A DNA stretch of 64,000 nt from Bacteroidales bacterium UBA3844. GTDB lineage: Bacteria > Bacteroidota > Bacteroidia > Bacteroidales > Paludibacteraceae. A program made the translations under genes and the position numbers. Where the stretch lies: NCBI GenBank assembly GCA_002392915.1, contig DGHQ01000044.1:150653-214652 (forward strand), read 5' to 3'. Positions 31,801 through 39,513 of this stretch are shown here, piece by piece (positions within the stretch are counted from its first letter, which is position 1; every line of letters starts with the position of its first letter). The notes under the pieces were generated by a model. The model was not told where the DNA came from, ran no database searches, and saw nothing but the letters and a program-made list of their open reading frames with translations.

Positions 31801-32581
31801 CATGACCACAATATGAATTGTAAATTAAATCGAAATGTCTAAATAAATTATCTCCAAGGATGACGTTTATATTGTCCAAAATATAGTTGAACCTATGTAT
31901 TTTGCCTCCAGATTGTTTAGAAAACGGATTTGTTCTAGCTTTATAATTAAACTTTATGATTACTTTTTCAGATATAGATGTCTGATTATATGAGATTTTG
32001 GAAAGTCGCCACATATTATGATGAAGATCGGCTACATCTTGGATCCATTCATAAGATATTGCATTTCCATTTTTGTCTTTTTCTGACATCAGATAAAAGA
32101 TTCCATGTGAAGAAAAAGAATACAGTTGTTCCGTTCCATTCGGCAAAACCGCGATGAAATCGTATGAATCAGCATGGTCAAATCTTTTTACAATCGTGTT
32201 ATCATCTACTGCTTTTCGATAATAGACAGTGTCATTACTGCTTTTTACTTCAATAAGACGTTCCCCATTTATTCGGTATGTGTTTTGCTCACAAGTTACT
32301 TTTTCATCATATGCATACGATGGTATGGATGATTCTATTATTTGATATGCAGAAATCTGCCATCCCATTCCTAAATATCCATCAGATCCATTGGAGTTGT
32401 ATATTAGCTTCAAATTTGGCTTAAAATTTCCTGCAGCAGGTGGCAATTCAATAGGATAACTTATTATTGCTGCTCCTCCGGACACATTCAAATCACATCT
32501 TGGTGATGACATTAGTATTTCTTTTGCTGAAACAGAAAGAAAAGTGTACAAAAAGCATAAAAGGACTATAATATTTTTCAT
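28889..32581 (-). CDS. SpvB/FG-GAP/Rhs toxin, N-terminal part
   Basis: 1230 residues. Signal peptide MKNIIVLLCFLYTFLSVSA, then an SpvB-like start (GGAAIISYPIELPPAAGNFK, LGMGWQISAYQIIES). Six FG-GAP/VCBS-type calcium loops follow: DCDGDGETELL, DMDNDGYDEIV, DFDGDGLLDIG, DFNGDGLPDIL, DFNGDGKSDLY, DLDRDGKDEMC. A TcdB-middle-like region and YD repeats (EYDKKGNVTKSV, YVYDGFGNIIK) complete it. The frame stops at AGQY while YD-repeat coding continues one base out of frame (LTEYDAFGNILSL). Joined, the protein would be about 1,940 residues. Probably exported and surface-located; 17 bp after the T9SS-tail protein gene. Confidence 0.85.
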   Translation of the reverse strand: MKNIIVLLCFLYTFLSVSAKEILMSSPRCDLNVSGGAAIISYPIELPPAAGNFKPNLKLIYNSNGSDGYLGMGWQISAYQIIESSIPSYAYDEKVTCEQNTYRINGERLIEVKSSNDTVYYRKAVDDNTIVKRFDHADSYDFIAVLPNGTEQLYSFSSHGIFYLMSEKDKNGNAISYEWIQDVADLHHNMWRLSKISYNQTSISEKVIIKFNYKARTNPFSKQSGGKIHRFNYILDNINVILGDNLFRHFDLIYNSYCGHDVIAKIVESGANGDSLDPTEFIWETPKFKKSFQEKIKKSFPTNLINEDSRNWMMTDCDGDGETELLIWQNTEIKRTNDTLWVCKQNVDSLSHSFYVSKIYHIPSNGQIIQPLIGCFFDKYKPTILAKIKSGSDLSIVNMQTGETVSNDVMSIIGVADMDNDGYDEIVDYDNYKNYEFFIRSLKKKTTKRVRYNFLNGPSFFIADFDGDGLLDIGCGQSVLGYKSTTNFDIWRNKGVASDETIDFSSPIRAIEMNMYSTFHGVADFNGDGLPDILLGYSKESSGFNLDENRQGIFYSRGSFDFQKKDLEHSFDLSYSFTEKENGKCGVKIGDFNGDGKSDLYFFNAEYYREDDITGEWGEFSTFKKGLFFSVGESFEKKYESSNRLNGELVWSDKIRVCDLDRDGKDEMCYMDRAYLLHEGSHAVQGGRRIRYVSDFPLTDDDYGTICNFSFENDNFSISKVYDSNGDVYSISYSKLYEVCNNVKETQGDVGTYKGFRIVVDSVEINTKKYKYSYSNLLYDKTGRGLLGFEEETVTDVSSNKVTKKNYGLDPSTLTLLPQKEEILVNNNIVSSTKYEFDVKKENDKFPCKIMLTRKEETDYLTGLSSTTEYSDFNKAGLPQNTVTNYGGLVTKTIKTDYPDIDGWKGSLATKTSTILENATGKTNVESIFEYDKKGNVTKSVTFPGQKNQLTVSYVYDGFGNIIKIDSMASSIIKEYDYAYSDGGLLLSKKNPYGNTTVFTYENGFLASATSALNEIIYERDVFGQILKTSQKDGSWITNERRRENKKIEFFSEEKGGVYLSETPSNIWIEIRTNSIGGKSVTEYLNGNPILTKTASLKGDTVCQKNIYDDNNKLILVSEPYRKENDPNYGKIFYDIYGRVTKKETSKDTIVYTYDNLTTTQNDGIFKIISELDASGRLASVSKNGKSVDFVYDPMGNIISATPQDGEPVVAEYDAFGRRTRISDPSAGQY

Positions 32582-32598
32582 AGTTGTATTTTCTATTT

Positions 32599-33540
32599 TT
32601 ATTTCTTGATGATTTTTACTGTTGTCATTAATTGATTACTCTCATAAACAGATAACATATATATACCTAATGGCAAATGAGACATTTCTATTGCAGTACT
32701 TTTACTCTCTAATAAAGTTGTTTCTGACAATCTGTTTGATTTCAAATCGTATAGACAAAGTGCGTAATTACCAATTTTAGGGAAATCGACTATAACATTT
32801 CCTTCAGTAGGATTCGGATAAACTTTAATGTCCTTACCTTTTCCTATTTCTTCTTGCTCTATTTCAAAATCGTTATCTTCAGGAGTATTGTCACCATTAT
32901 AGACAGTTTTTTTGACATTTGCAAAAAGTCTGTTACCAGAATTATCATATGAATAATTCACTAAATTTTTCATTCTAACTTTCATGTTGTTCTTCATTGG
33001 AGATGGAGTAGAAAGCTGGAACTCAGAATGTATAGGATTAAATTCCTCATCAATCAAAACCATAGAACGTTCAATACATCTAACTCCATATTTCTCACAA
33101 ATAAATGTATCAATAGGAAGATTTAGGTTGCATTCCAGTATTATTTTATCACTCATTTGCAGATTATCTTTTGATACTATCACACAAGAACTGTCTGACT
33201 GAATTTTGTTAGTGAATGAAAAGTACGGGAAAGCAATAAGCTTGGTTTCTCCAGGATTGAAAGATACCGTATCTGTTAATTTTATATTTCCATTACCGCT
33301 AGTAATTGAAAATGAATTAATAGAAAGCTTTTTATTACTGACATTGGTCACTTCCAAATATTCAATAAAAGAAGCATACGGACTGACAACAACTTCGGAC
33401 ACCACCACCGCAGAGAAAGCGGAAAAGAAAACGAATGACACATATATTATAAAAATCGTCGACAAATACTTGTAAAAGTCTCGTCTAAACAATGTACCAA
33501 CCATTTTTTTTAAGTAACAATTTTTTTTACCCTTATTCAT
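32599..33540 (-). CDS. Secreted protein with lamin-tail-like domain and T9SS-type C-terminal sorting domain
   Basis: 313 residues. A hydrophobic N-terminal segment (YLSTIFIIYVSFVFFSAFSA) acts as signal or anchor; a beta-rich domain with VSEVVVSPYASFIEYLEVTN and FNPGETKLIAFPYF resembles a lamin-tail (LTD) domain. The last ~80 residues, from KVYPNPTEGNVIVDFP to LPLGIYMLSVY and TTVKIIKK, are a type A T9SS sorting domain. It is the first gene of the Rhs operon, 17 bp before the giant Rhs gene, so it may be a surface partner for toxin display. The functional link is inferred from the operon only. Confidence 0.75.
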   Translation of the reverse strand: MNKGKKNCYLKKMVGTLFRRDFYKYLSTIFIIYVSFVFFSAFSAVVVSEVVVSPYASFIEYLEVTNVSNKKLSINSFSITSGNGNIKLTDTVSFNPGETKLIAFPYFSFTNKIQSDSSCVIVSKDNLQMSDKIILECNLNLPIDTFICEKYGVRCIERSMVLIDEEFNPIHSEFQLSTPSPMKNNMKVRMKNLVNYSYDNSGNRLFANVKKTVYNGDNTPEDNDFEIEQEEIGKGKDIKVYPNPTEGNVIVDFPKIGNYALCLYDLKSNRLSETTLLESKSTAIEMSHLPLGIYMLSVYESNQLMTTVKIIKK

Positions 33541-33774
33541 AATAAATCATATTTTTCTTTTCGCTTAAATGTTTATTGCCGTAAGAATATTTTGCGAAAT
33601 TACTCAAACAAAACAAAATAACAACGATTTTTACATTTTTTAACTTCATTATAATCAAGGTCGAATACAAAAAACATCGTCCATACAAACCCCATAAAAC
33701 AGCTTATTTTTTATTTAACTGATTTCTAATTAATTACACACTTTTTTAATTTTTATTACGCATATTGGCATAGT

Positions 33775-33790
33775 TGGCACGGTTTTTGTA
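33775..33790 (+). promoter_or_regulatory. Sigma-54-like promoter
   Basis: TGGCACGGTTTTTGTA fits the -24/-12 consensus TGGCACG-N4-TTGCA except that the -12 C is T. It is about 80 bp upstream of a hairpin terminator (33869-33911) with no ORF between, suggesting a small RNA. The C-to-T change in the -12 GC weakens the call. The 33541-33770 stretch holds nothing I recognise. Confidence 0.3.
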
Positions 33791-33868
33791 GTTAATATAG
33801 TGACGATGTGAATCGGTAATTTGTAGTTTAGTCCTAATATTAAATCCTTTTATGCTATCTATGATAGT

Positions 33869-33911
33869 AAAAAGCAGGAATTTTAACTTTTTGTTATAAT
33901 TTCTGCTTTTT
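33869..33911 (+). terminator. Hairpin with T-run upstream of sRNA promoter
   Basis: AAAAAGCAG ... CTGCTTTTT enclosing an AT-rich loop, with the 3' arm ending in T5. It would end a transcript from the sigma-54-like site. Confidence 0.5.
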
Positions 33912-33913
33912 GT

Positions 33914-33944
33914 TTTGTCATTTCCCAAAAAAGATATATTTTTG
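33914..33944 (+). promoter_or_regulatory. Perfect Bacteroidetes promoter of an intergenic transcript
   Basis: TTTG at 33914-33917, exactly 19 bp, then TATTTTTG at 33937-33944. A full match to TTTG-N19-TAnnTTTG with no start codon for a sizeable ORF shortly downstream. Confidence 0.7.
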
Positions 33945-33950
33945 TGCCGT

Positions 33951-34080
33951 AAAACATAAAACAAGTCATAAACATGTCGTTTTGACCACGTTTTGTGTTC
34001 TAATCAAGATCTTCATATCTAAGTTATCATATTTTAGGTTTAGGCAGATCCCCAATTGTTTTGGCGGTCTGCTTTTTTTT
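33951..34080 (+). ncRNA. Candidate small RNA of about 130 nt
   Basis: Bounded by the perfect promoter at 33914-33944 and a terminator hairpin at 34043-34080 (GGCAGATCC ... GGCGGTCTGC, then T8). No convincing protein-coding frame lies inside. It does not match a riboswitch or known RNA class that I can recall. Alternatively it is a terminated leader controlling the symporter gene that starts at 34185. Confidence 0.5.
34043..34080 (+). terminator. Terminator of the candidate small RNA
   Basis: GCAGATCC and GG(CG)GTCTGC form a stem followed by eight T. A separate -7 box TACATTTG (about 34158-34165) lies after it and can serve the symporter gene. Confidence 0.7.
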
Positions 34081-34184
34081 ACACCTTTAGCGGAAACACA
34101 CGGACATGCGTGTCGTTATTATTTAGCATTCCGCATTTAGCATTTAGCATTTTTTCCTACATTTGCATTAATAATAATAATAAT

Positions 34185-35804
34185 ATGGAAAACACTAGTT
34201 ATTGCTCTTTTAAAGAGAAATTATGTTTCGCACTTGGAGACGCGAGCGCGAACATCGCATGGAGAGGTGTCGCAGCCTTCCTTACGATCTTTTACACCGA
34301 TGTTTTCGGTCTTACTCCTGCATCTGTCGGACTGCTTATGCTTATTTGCCGTTCAAGCGACGGTGTGAGCGACGTCGCAATGGGTATGATCGGCGACAGA
34401 ACAAAATCTAAATACGGTCACTTCCGTCCTTGGATACTTTGGACAGCCATTCCTCTTGGCGTGATTCTTTCTTTGCTCTTCACTGCTCCCGACTGGAGTT
34501 ACGAAATGAAACTCGTCTACGCATACACCACTTATATTCTGTTTACTCTTATATATACTGCCAACAATATCCCTTACGGTGCTTTGATGGCTGTGATGAC
34601 TCCTAACGAGAACGAGCGCACATCGCTTGGATCTTTCCGTATGATGGGTGCTTTCACAGGTGGTATGCTAGTACAAGGTTCACTTCTTGCGTTAGTGGCA
34701 TACTTCGGCAACGTCAACCCGACTATCGACCTTGAGCAAAAAGCTGAAACTGAATATGTGGTGACAGTAACGTCGCCAGAAGATGTGAAAAATGCTAAAA
34801 TCAGCACCCAGCACGGTCTTTTTGGCAGCGTCGCAAAATTTCAGATGGTGGGAGACACCGCAGCTCCAACACTTGGAAAAAGTTTTGAGATGAAAGCAAA
34901 TGAAAAATATACTTTCACAATCACGGGCGAAAGCAACCTGACAAAAGACAATATTTCCCTGATCAACCAAAGCACAGGATACAGCAATAGTATGTATATC
35001 ATGAGTGCAATCCTTGCACTATGTATGTTCCTGACTTTCTGGGGAACAAGAGAGCGTGTGGCTCCTGACGAAAAACAGGAGGATAACCTTTTGCAAGATT
35101 TGAAAGACCTTGTTAAAAACAAGCCATGGTTCATTCTTCTTGTTGTCGGACTTGGTTTCAATATCTATAATAATTTGAAGACGGGTATCATTGCCATCTA
35201 CTTCACCCACTATGTGGGAAATGCCGCGCTCGCAGGTATCTATTTTGTGGCTTTGATGCTTATCAGTATCGTTGCAGCGATGATTACTCCTTCATTGAGT
35301 AAAAAATTCGGTAAAAAGAACGTTTTCATCGGTTCAATGATAGCGACATCCATTGTCAACTCTTTGCTTTACTTCTTCGGACCAACTCAGATTCTTATGA
35401 TCTTCGCAGTCGGAATCACTTCCGAGCTTTTTGCAGCTATTCTTCCTACCTTGTTCTTCGGAATGCTTGGAGACGCTGCCGACTATGGAGAGAAGGTGTT
35501 TGGCCGCCGTGCCACGGGACTTGTCTACTCAGCCGGAAGTTTCGCCACAAAATTCGGTGGTGGTATCGCAGGCGCAATCATCGGAGCTGTGCTTGGATTA
35601 TACGGTTACGACGGACAGGATTCATCAGCTATCCAGAACGCTGTGCCCGGAATCATCAACCTTATGAGTTGGATTCCAGCCGTGATCTGCCTGGCATTCA
35701 CATTCGTGATGTCGTTCTATCCGATCACATCCGTAGCAGAAGCAACTGCTCCAACTATAAAAGACGACTCAACAGACTTAACAATAAACAATGAAAATAA
35801 ATAA
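34185..35804 (+). CDS. GPH-family (MelB-like) sugar:cation symporter
   Basis: 539 residues from MENTSYCSFKEKLCFALGDA. N-terminal pattern is GPH-family: FLTIFYTDVFGLTP, RSSDGVSDVAMGMIGDRTKS with the conserved aspartates, and ANNIPYGALMAVMTPNENER. About 12 TM segments are expected. Odd feature: a soluble insert of about 90 residues (NPTIDLEQKAETEYVVTVTS ... SLINQSTGYSN) between TM 6 and 7, not usual in MelB. Start set at 34185 after AATAATAATAAT, since the upstream frame crosses a terminator. It overlaps the next gene by 14 bp, implying a shared transcript. Substrate unknown. Confidence 0.85.
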   Translation: MENTSYCSFKEKLCFALGDASANIAWRGVAAFLTIFYTDVFGLTPASVGLLMLICRSSDGVSDVAMGMIGDRTKSKYGHFRPWILWTAIPLGVILSLLFTAPDWSYEMKLVYAYTTYILFTLIYTANNIPYGALMAVMTPNENERTSLGSFRMMGAFTGGMLVQGSLLALVAYFGNVNPTIDLEQKAETEYVVTVTSPEDVKNAKISTQHGLFGSVAKFQMVGDTAAPTLGKSFEMKANEKYTFTITGESNLTKDNISLINQSTGYSNSMYIMSAILALCMFLTFWGTRERVAPDEKQEDNLLQDLKDLVKNKPWFILLVVGLGFNIYNNLKTGIIAIYFTHYVGNAALAGIYFVALMLISIVAAMITPSLSKKFGKKNVFIGSMIATSIVNSLLYFFGPTQILMIFAVGITSELFAAILPTLFFGMLGDAADYGEKVFGRRATGLVYSAGSFATKFGGGIAGAIIGAVLGLYGYDGQDSSAIQNAVPGIINLMSWIPAVICLAFTFVMSFYPITSVAEATAPTIKDDSTDLTINNENK

Positions 35805-36786
35805 AATCATAATTGTGGCAACCCTGGCATTAGGGTTGCCTTCTTGTTTCTCACAAGAGAAAAAGACGGAGGAATCGGCAAAAGTATCTGCTAAAAAGGA
35901 GATAAAAATAGATTTCAATGCCGACAGTGCATACAGCTATATTGCCAAACAGTGTGAATTCGGGCCACGCGTTCTTGAAAGCAAAGCCCACGACGACTGC
36001 GTCGAATACATGACAAGTGAATTGCGTCGACATGGTGCGGATATTGTGGAGGTGCAGAAATGCGATGTGGTGGATTGGGAAAAGAAGACACGCAAAGCAG
36101 AGAATATCATCGCTCATTTCAATCCGTCGGCAAAGAAAAGAGTCATTCTGTTCTCCCACTGGGATTCACGACCTTGGGCAGATCAAGATGGCAACGAGGC
36201 GACGCGAAGAAAACCTATCGACGGTGCAAACGACGGTGCGAGCGGTGTAGGAGTGATTTTGGAGATTGCACGCCAGTATAAGAAAACAGATATGAATGTA
36301 GGTCTTGACATCGTATTTTTTGATGCGGAGGATTTGGGAGAACCGACATTCATCACAGGAGGCAGAGGCAACAACGAATCATGGTGTCTTGGCTCACAAT
36401 ATTGGGCACAGAATTATAAAGCCGACTCCATCGCCAAACCACGATTCGGTATTCTCCTTGATATGGTAGGCGACGCGAATGCCAAATTTCACATCGATAT
36501 GGCATCCGGCAGATTGGCAAGCATTGCTGTTGCCAAAATCTGGCAGACAGCCAAAAACCTCGGCTACGGGGATATTTTCGAAATGCTTGAAAGCGGTTCC
36601 ATTATAGACGATCACGTCTATGTGAACCAATACGCGAATATTCCTACGGTGGATATCATCGATTTCACCGCAGAAAGAGGTTTTCCTGAGACATGGCACA
36701 CACATCAGGATGTGATCGGCAATATCAACAAAGGGACTCTGAAAGCTGTAGGAGAAACGTTAATGACAGTGTTGGCAAAAGAATAA
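35791..36786 (+). CDS. M28-family peptidase / glutaminyl cyclase-like lipoprotein
   Basis: 331 residues. Lipoprotein signal with lipobox LPSC (Cys19). The M28 metal site is recognisable: SHWDSRPWAD (His/Asp), GANDGASGVGVILEIA (bridging Asp), FFDAEDLG (Glu pair), LLDMVGD, and ETWHTHQD (last His). The overall order and the WCLGSQYWA segment are like bacterial glutaminyl-peptide cyclotransferases as much as aminopeptidases, so either activity is possible. Expected on the periplasmic or outer face of the envelope. It starts within the end of the symporter gene. Confidence 0.85.
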   Translation: MKINKIIIVATLALGLPSCFSQEKKTEESAKVSAKKEIKIDFNADSAYSYIAKQCEFGPRVLESKAHDDCVEYMTSELRRHGADIVEVQKCDVVDWEKKTRKAENIIAHFNPSAKKRVILFSHWDSRPWADQDGNEATRRKPIDGANDGASGVGVILEIARQYKKTDMNVGLDIVFFDAEDLGEPTFITGGRGNNESWCLGSQYWAQNYKADSIAKPRFGILLDMVGDANAKFHIDMASGRLASIAVAKIWQTAKNLGYGDIFEMLESGSIIDDHVYVNQYANIPTVDIIDFTAERGFPETWHTHQDVIGNINKGTLKAVGETLMTVLAKE

Positions 36787-36793
36787 TAAATGT

Positions 36794-36817
36794 AGAGACG
36801 TGGCGTGCCACGTCTCT
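36794..36817 (+). terminator. Family C palindrome acting as terminator of the symporter-M28 unit
   Basis: AGAGACGTGGC-GTGCCACGTCTCT followed by ATTTTTTTG. Three degenerate half-copies of CACGTCTCT follow up to 36893, each with a T-run, as if the element had partly duplicated. Confidence 0.65.
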
Positions 36818-36903
36818 ATTTTTTTGTGTAGCACGTCTCTATTTTATTTTTTTGGTGCACCACGTCTTCTTTTTATACCACGTCTCTTTTTTATTTTGGA
36901 AAT

Positions 36904-37146
36904 ATGAAAGAAATTGAACCTTTGAAATTATCTTATTCAGGATGTAAAATACCTGTTTTACCCAGTCTTCTATTCATTTTTTGTATAGAAGTAATTATTT
37001 GTTTTTTGTATAGCAAATTAGGATTGTCAGAACAAGAAATCAAAAAACCACTCTCATTTGTTCTTGTTATTTTATCAATTTCTTGGATACTTTTATTGAT
37101 TTTAATACGTTATAGACACTCACTCATAATTGAAGAGAAAGGTTAA
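36904..37146 (+). CDS. Small two-TM membrane protein, possibly frameshifted
   Basis: 80 residues with two hydrophobic segments (LPSLLFIFCIEVIICFLYSK and SFVLVILSISWILLLILIRY) separated by a polar loop; I recognise no family. Just after the stop, the +1 frame continues as KFESINGFTLSIYVCLLIVL and on to NIKYFFDTTKNK, ending at 37294, with no start codon of its own. A single-base indel near 37140 would join them into a three-TM protein of about 130 residues, so this may be a broken gene. Flanked by family C palindromes on both sides. Confidence 0.5.
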   Translation: MKEIEPLKLSYSGCKIPVLPSLLFIFCIEVIICFLYSKLGLSEQEIKKPLSFVLVILSISWILLLILIRYRHSLIIEEKG

Positions 37147-37274
37147 ATTTGAATCAATAAATGGCTTTACTTTATCAATATATGTTTGTCTTTTAATTGT
37201 CCTCATTTTTTCGTTATATCGTAATGAACATACAAATATAAAATATTTTTTCGATACAACGAAAAATAAAACAA

Positions 37275-37311
37275 GTAGAGACATCACATTGTAGCGTCTC
37301 TACGATTTTTT
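37275..37311 (+). terminator. Family C hairpin with T-run
   Basis: GTAGAGAC ... GTCTCTAC followed by GATTTTTTC. It stands between converging genes (small membrane protein and flippase). Confidence 0.6.
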
Positions 37312-37326
37312 CGGTTTGTAAACCTG

Positions 37327-38580
37327 TTATTTCTTTCTATTCATCACAGTGATCACAGAGAACGACAATATAATCTCTGTCAGTACTGTGAGGTCGAATG
37401 CCCACACTGCTCCCTTGACACCAAAATATTCATTAAATATTATCGTCGACGCGATGCACACCGCTAATGCTACAGCCTCAACAATTGTGGCATACTTCTG
37501 TCGCTGTATTGCGTATAATCCCTGCACTGTGAGATATAGGGATGTGGTGCAAAGAAGCGGACAAATGGAATAATATCTCAACAATTCCGTCGATTCCGCA
37601 AATTTATCTCCAAGCAATAATGAGACCGCAAGTGGTGAGAATATATACATTCCTATACTGAAACAAGCTGAAATCAAAACCACTATCTTCAACGTCTTAT
37701 AAAAATATCTGATTCCCCCCTCCCTATCCTTCTCGTACTCTCTCGACACCTTCGGAAAAATCGCCATTGAAATCGGCAAATTACACATTGCCACCGCCGC
37801 AAACACCAGTTTGAATGCTCCGGAATAAATTCCAAGATCATGTTCAGTAGCGTTGCCAGCTCCAAGATATGTTACAGCAAACGCCTGGGTAATCGACGAA
37901 CAGACTGAAGCCAAAAAAACAGGTAGAGAATCACCAAGCAACGTCTTCACCGTCTCCCCCGTCACTTTTATTCTTCTCATTCCCTTTTCCTTCACACAGT
38001 AGGCAACCGTGATCAAACCTCCCGCGATATATGAGAACGAGAATGATGCCAAATAGCCGACACTATCAGATGCTTCACGCACACAGACGACCACCAATAT
38101 GGCACCAGCCGCCTTGATCAAAAAGTTGGCAACACTCATAATACTCAATTTTTCCATTCCCTGGAAATACCACGACGGATAAAGCCACCAGCCTATATTA
38201 ATCATCCACGCTGCGACATACATCACCAATTCCTCGGTGGATTGGCTGTGTGTGAAAGAATATGGAAAGAAGACAAGAAGCGAAACCAACGTCAGCAACA
38301 GCTTCGCGTATATGGTTCCCCAGAAGATAGAACGGAGTTTATCAGAATTATCCCTGTTGACAGCAATAGCTCGCGTCGACGTATATTCAAAACCAAAATT
38401 GATGAAGATTGTGGCATACTGGGCGATAGTCTGCATATAAGTCACCTTACCGAAACTGTCCACACCTAGGATTCGGCTTACGTAAGGAATCAGAAGGATT
38501 GGAATAATATAGTTGGCTGCCTGAAACACTGTCATCCACGCCGCATTCTTAATGACTCTCTTGTTTTCTCCGTCCATCAT
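37327..38580 (-). CDS. Polysaccharide flippase (Wzx/MATE-like)
   Basis: 417 residues beginning MMDGENKRVIKNAAWMTVFQ, with about 12 TM segments. The N-terminal region ANYIIPILLIPYVSRILGVD followed by FGKVTYMQTIAQY is the classic signature of O-antigen/teichoic-acid type flippases (Polysacc_synt). It moves lipid-linked oligosaccharides across the inner membrane. There are no glycosyltransferases next to it, unusual for a wzx gene, so it may serve a glycan cluster elsewhere. Likely single-gene unit. Confidence 0.88.
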   Translation of the reverse strand: MMDGENKRVIKNAAWMTVFQAANYIIPILLIPYVSRILGVDSFGKVTYMQTIAQYATIFINFGFEYTSTRAIAVNRDNSDKLRSIFWGTIYAKLLLTLVSLLVFFPYSFTHSQSTEELVMYVAAWMINIGWWLYPSWYFQGMEKLSIMSVANFLIKAAGAILVVVCVREASDSVGYLASFSFSYIAGGLITVAYCVKEKGMRRIKVTGETVKTLLGDSLPVFLASVCSSITQAFAVTYLGAGNATEHDLGIYSGAFKLVFAAVAMCNLPISMAIFPKVSREYEKDREGGIRYFYKTLKIVVLISACFSIGMYIFSPLAVSLLLGDKFAESTELLRYYSICPLLCTTSLYLTVQGLYAIQRQKYATIVEAVALAVCIASTIIFNEYFGVKGAVWAFDLTVLTEIILSFSVITVMNRKK

Positions 38581-38632
38581 ATTTGTTAAAGTAATGAGTA
38601 CGCAAAGTTATATCTCTTTTTCAAAAATTAGG

Positions 38633-38640
38633 TATATTTG
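38633..38640 (+). promoter_or_regulatory. -7 promoter element of the DUF695-like gene
   Basis: TATATTTG, 14 bp before the ATG at 38655. The -33 TTTG is not evident; predicted leader is under 10 nt. Confidence 0.45.
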
Positions 38641-38654
38641 CAAAAAATGATGAT

Positions 38655-39512
38655 ATGAAAAGATTTTTTACCTCTATTGCTATATTGGCGACGATGCTAT
38701 GCGCATCTGCCCAAAACCAGCTTTTTTTCAAGCATATGTTTGAGAACAAAACCTCTGATGAATCAATCGTAGGCCACGGATACCGTGACGACTGGGGATT
38801 CTATAAGAGCGACGACGGAAGATTCATACTCATTGATATGGCGATATTAAGTGCTGTGGAGCCTTCCGCAGGTATAATTTGTTGCAATATGACATTTAAT
38901 GGAGAAGGTTGCAAAAGTGAAGAGGAGGCAAAAACAATACTTGAGTCGAAGGTAAGACCTGCCATTGAATCGTTGGCCAACGACAAAAAGAACAAGTCTG
39001 CTTATGTGGCAGCATCTATGGATAGCAGTAAACTTGAGATCTATGCCTATACATACAATACGGAAGAATTGAAAAAGGAAATAGAAAAATCAAAATTAGT
39101 CGGTAGAATCGGCAAAAACATGAATATTTCCTTCAAAAACGACCAGAATTGGGAAATCTACCAATCCAAACTTTTCCCCGACCAGTGGAATTACCAAAAG
39201 ATACAAAACCAACGTATAATCGAAGATCTCCAAGCTAAAGGCGACGTGAATACAAAACTCCACATTGTGTCACATATGATTTCTTTTTCTTCAGATATGG
39301 AGAGTGCTGAAAAATTTGCAGCTAAAGCCAAAACCTGGAAATACTATGTAGACGAGGTCGCTGAAGAAGACGGAATTGTGAAGGCTGTGATTTCTAAAAA
39401 ATCCAAAACAGATATTGAATCAATCACCATCGTCACCAATGAAGTGATGAATCTTGCAAAGGAATTCGGCGGTGAATACGTGGAATGGAGCACAAGAGTG
39501 ATGAGAGATTAA
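38655..39512 (+). CDS. Secreted DUF695-like protein with RraB-like C-terminus
   Basis: 285 residues; signal peptide MKRFFTSIAILATMLCASAQ. The first ~190 residues (DDGRFILIDMAILSAVEPSA, then EIYAYTYNTEEL and QNWEIYQSKLFPDQWNYQ) resemble DUF695. The last ~95 residues (VSHMISFSSDMESAEKFAAK to FGGEYVEWSTRVM) resemble the RraB/COG3076 fold, often fused to DUF695. In enterobacteria RraB binds RNase E, but a signal peptide rules that role out here. Function unknown. It stands alone between divergent neighbours. Confidence 0.65.
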   Translation: MKRFFTSIAILATMLCASAQNQLFFKHMFENKTSDESIVGHGYRDDWGFYKSDDGRFILIDMAILSAVEPSAGIICCNMTFNGEGCKSEEEAKTILESKVRPAIESLANDKKNKSAYVAASMDSSKLEIYAYTYNTEELKKEIEKSKLVGRIGKNMNISFKNDQNWEIYQSKLFPDQWNYQKIQNQRIIEDLQAKGDVNTKLHIVSHMISFSSDMESAEKFAAKAKTWKYYVDEVAEEDGIVKAVISKKSKTDIESITIVTNEVMNLAKEFGGEYVEWSTRVMRD

Positions 39513-39513
39513 A

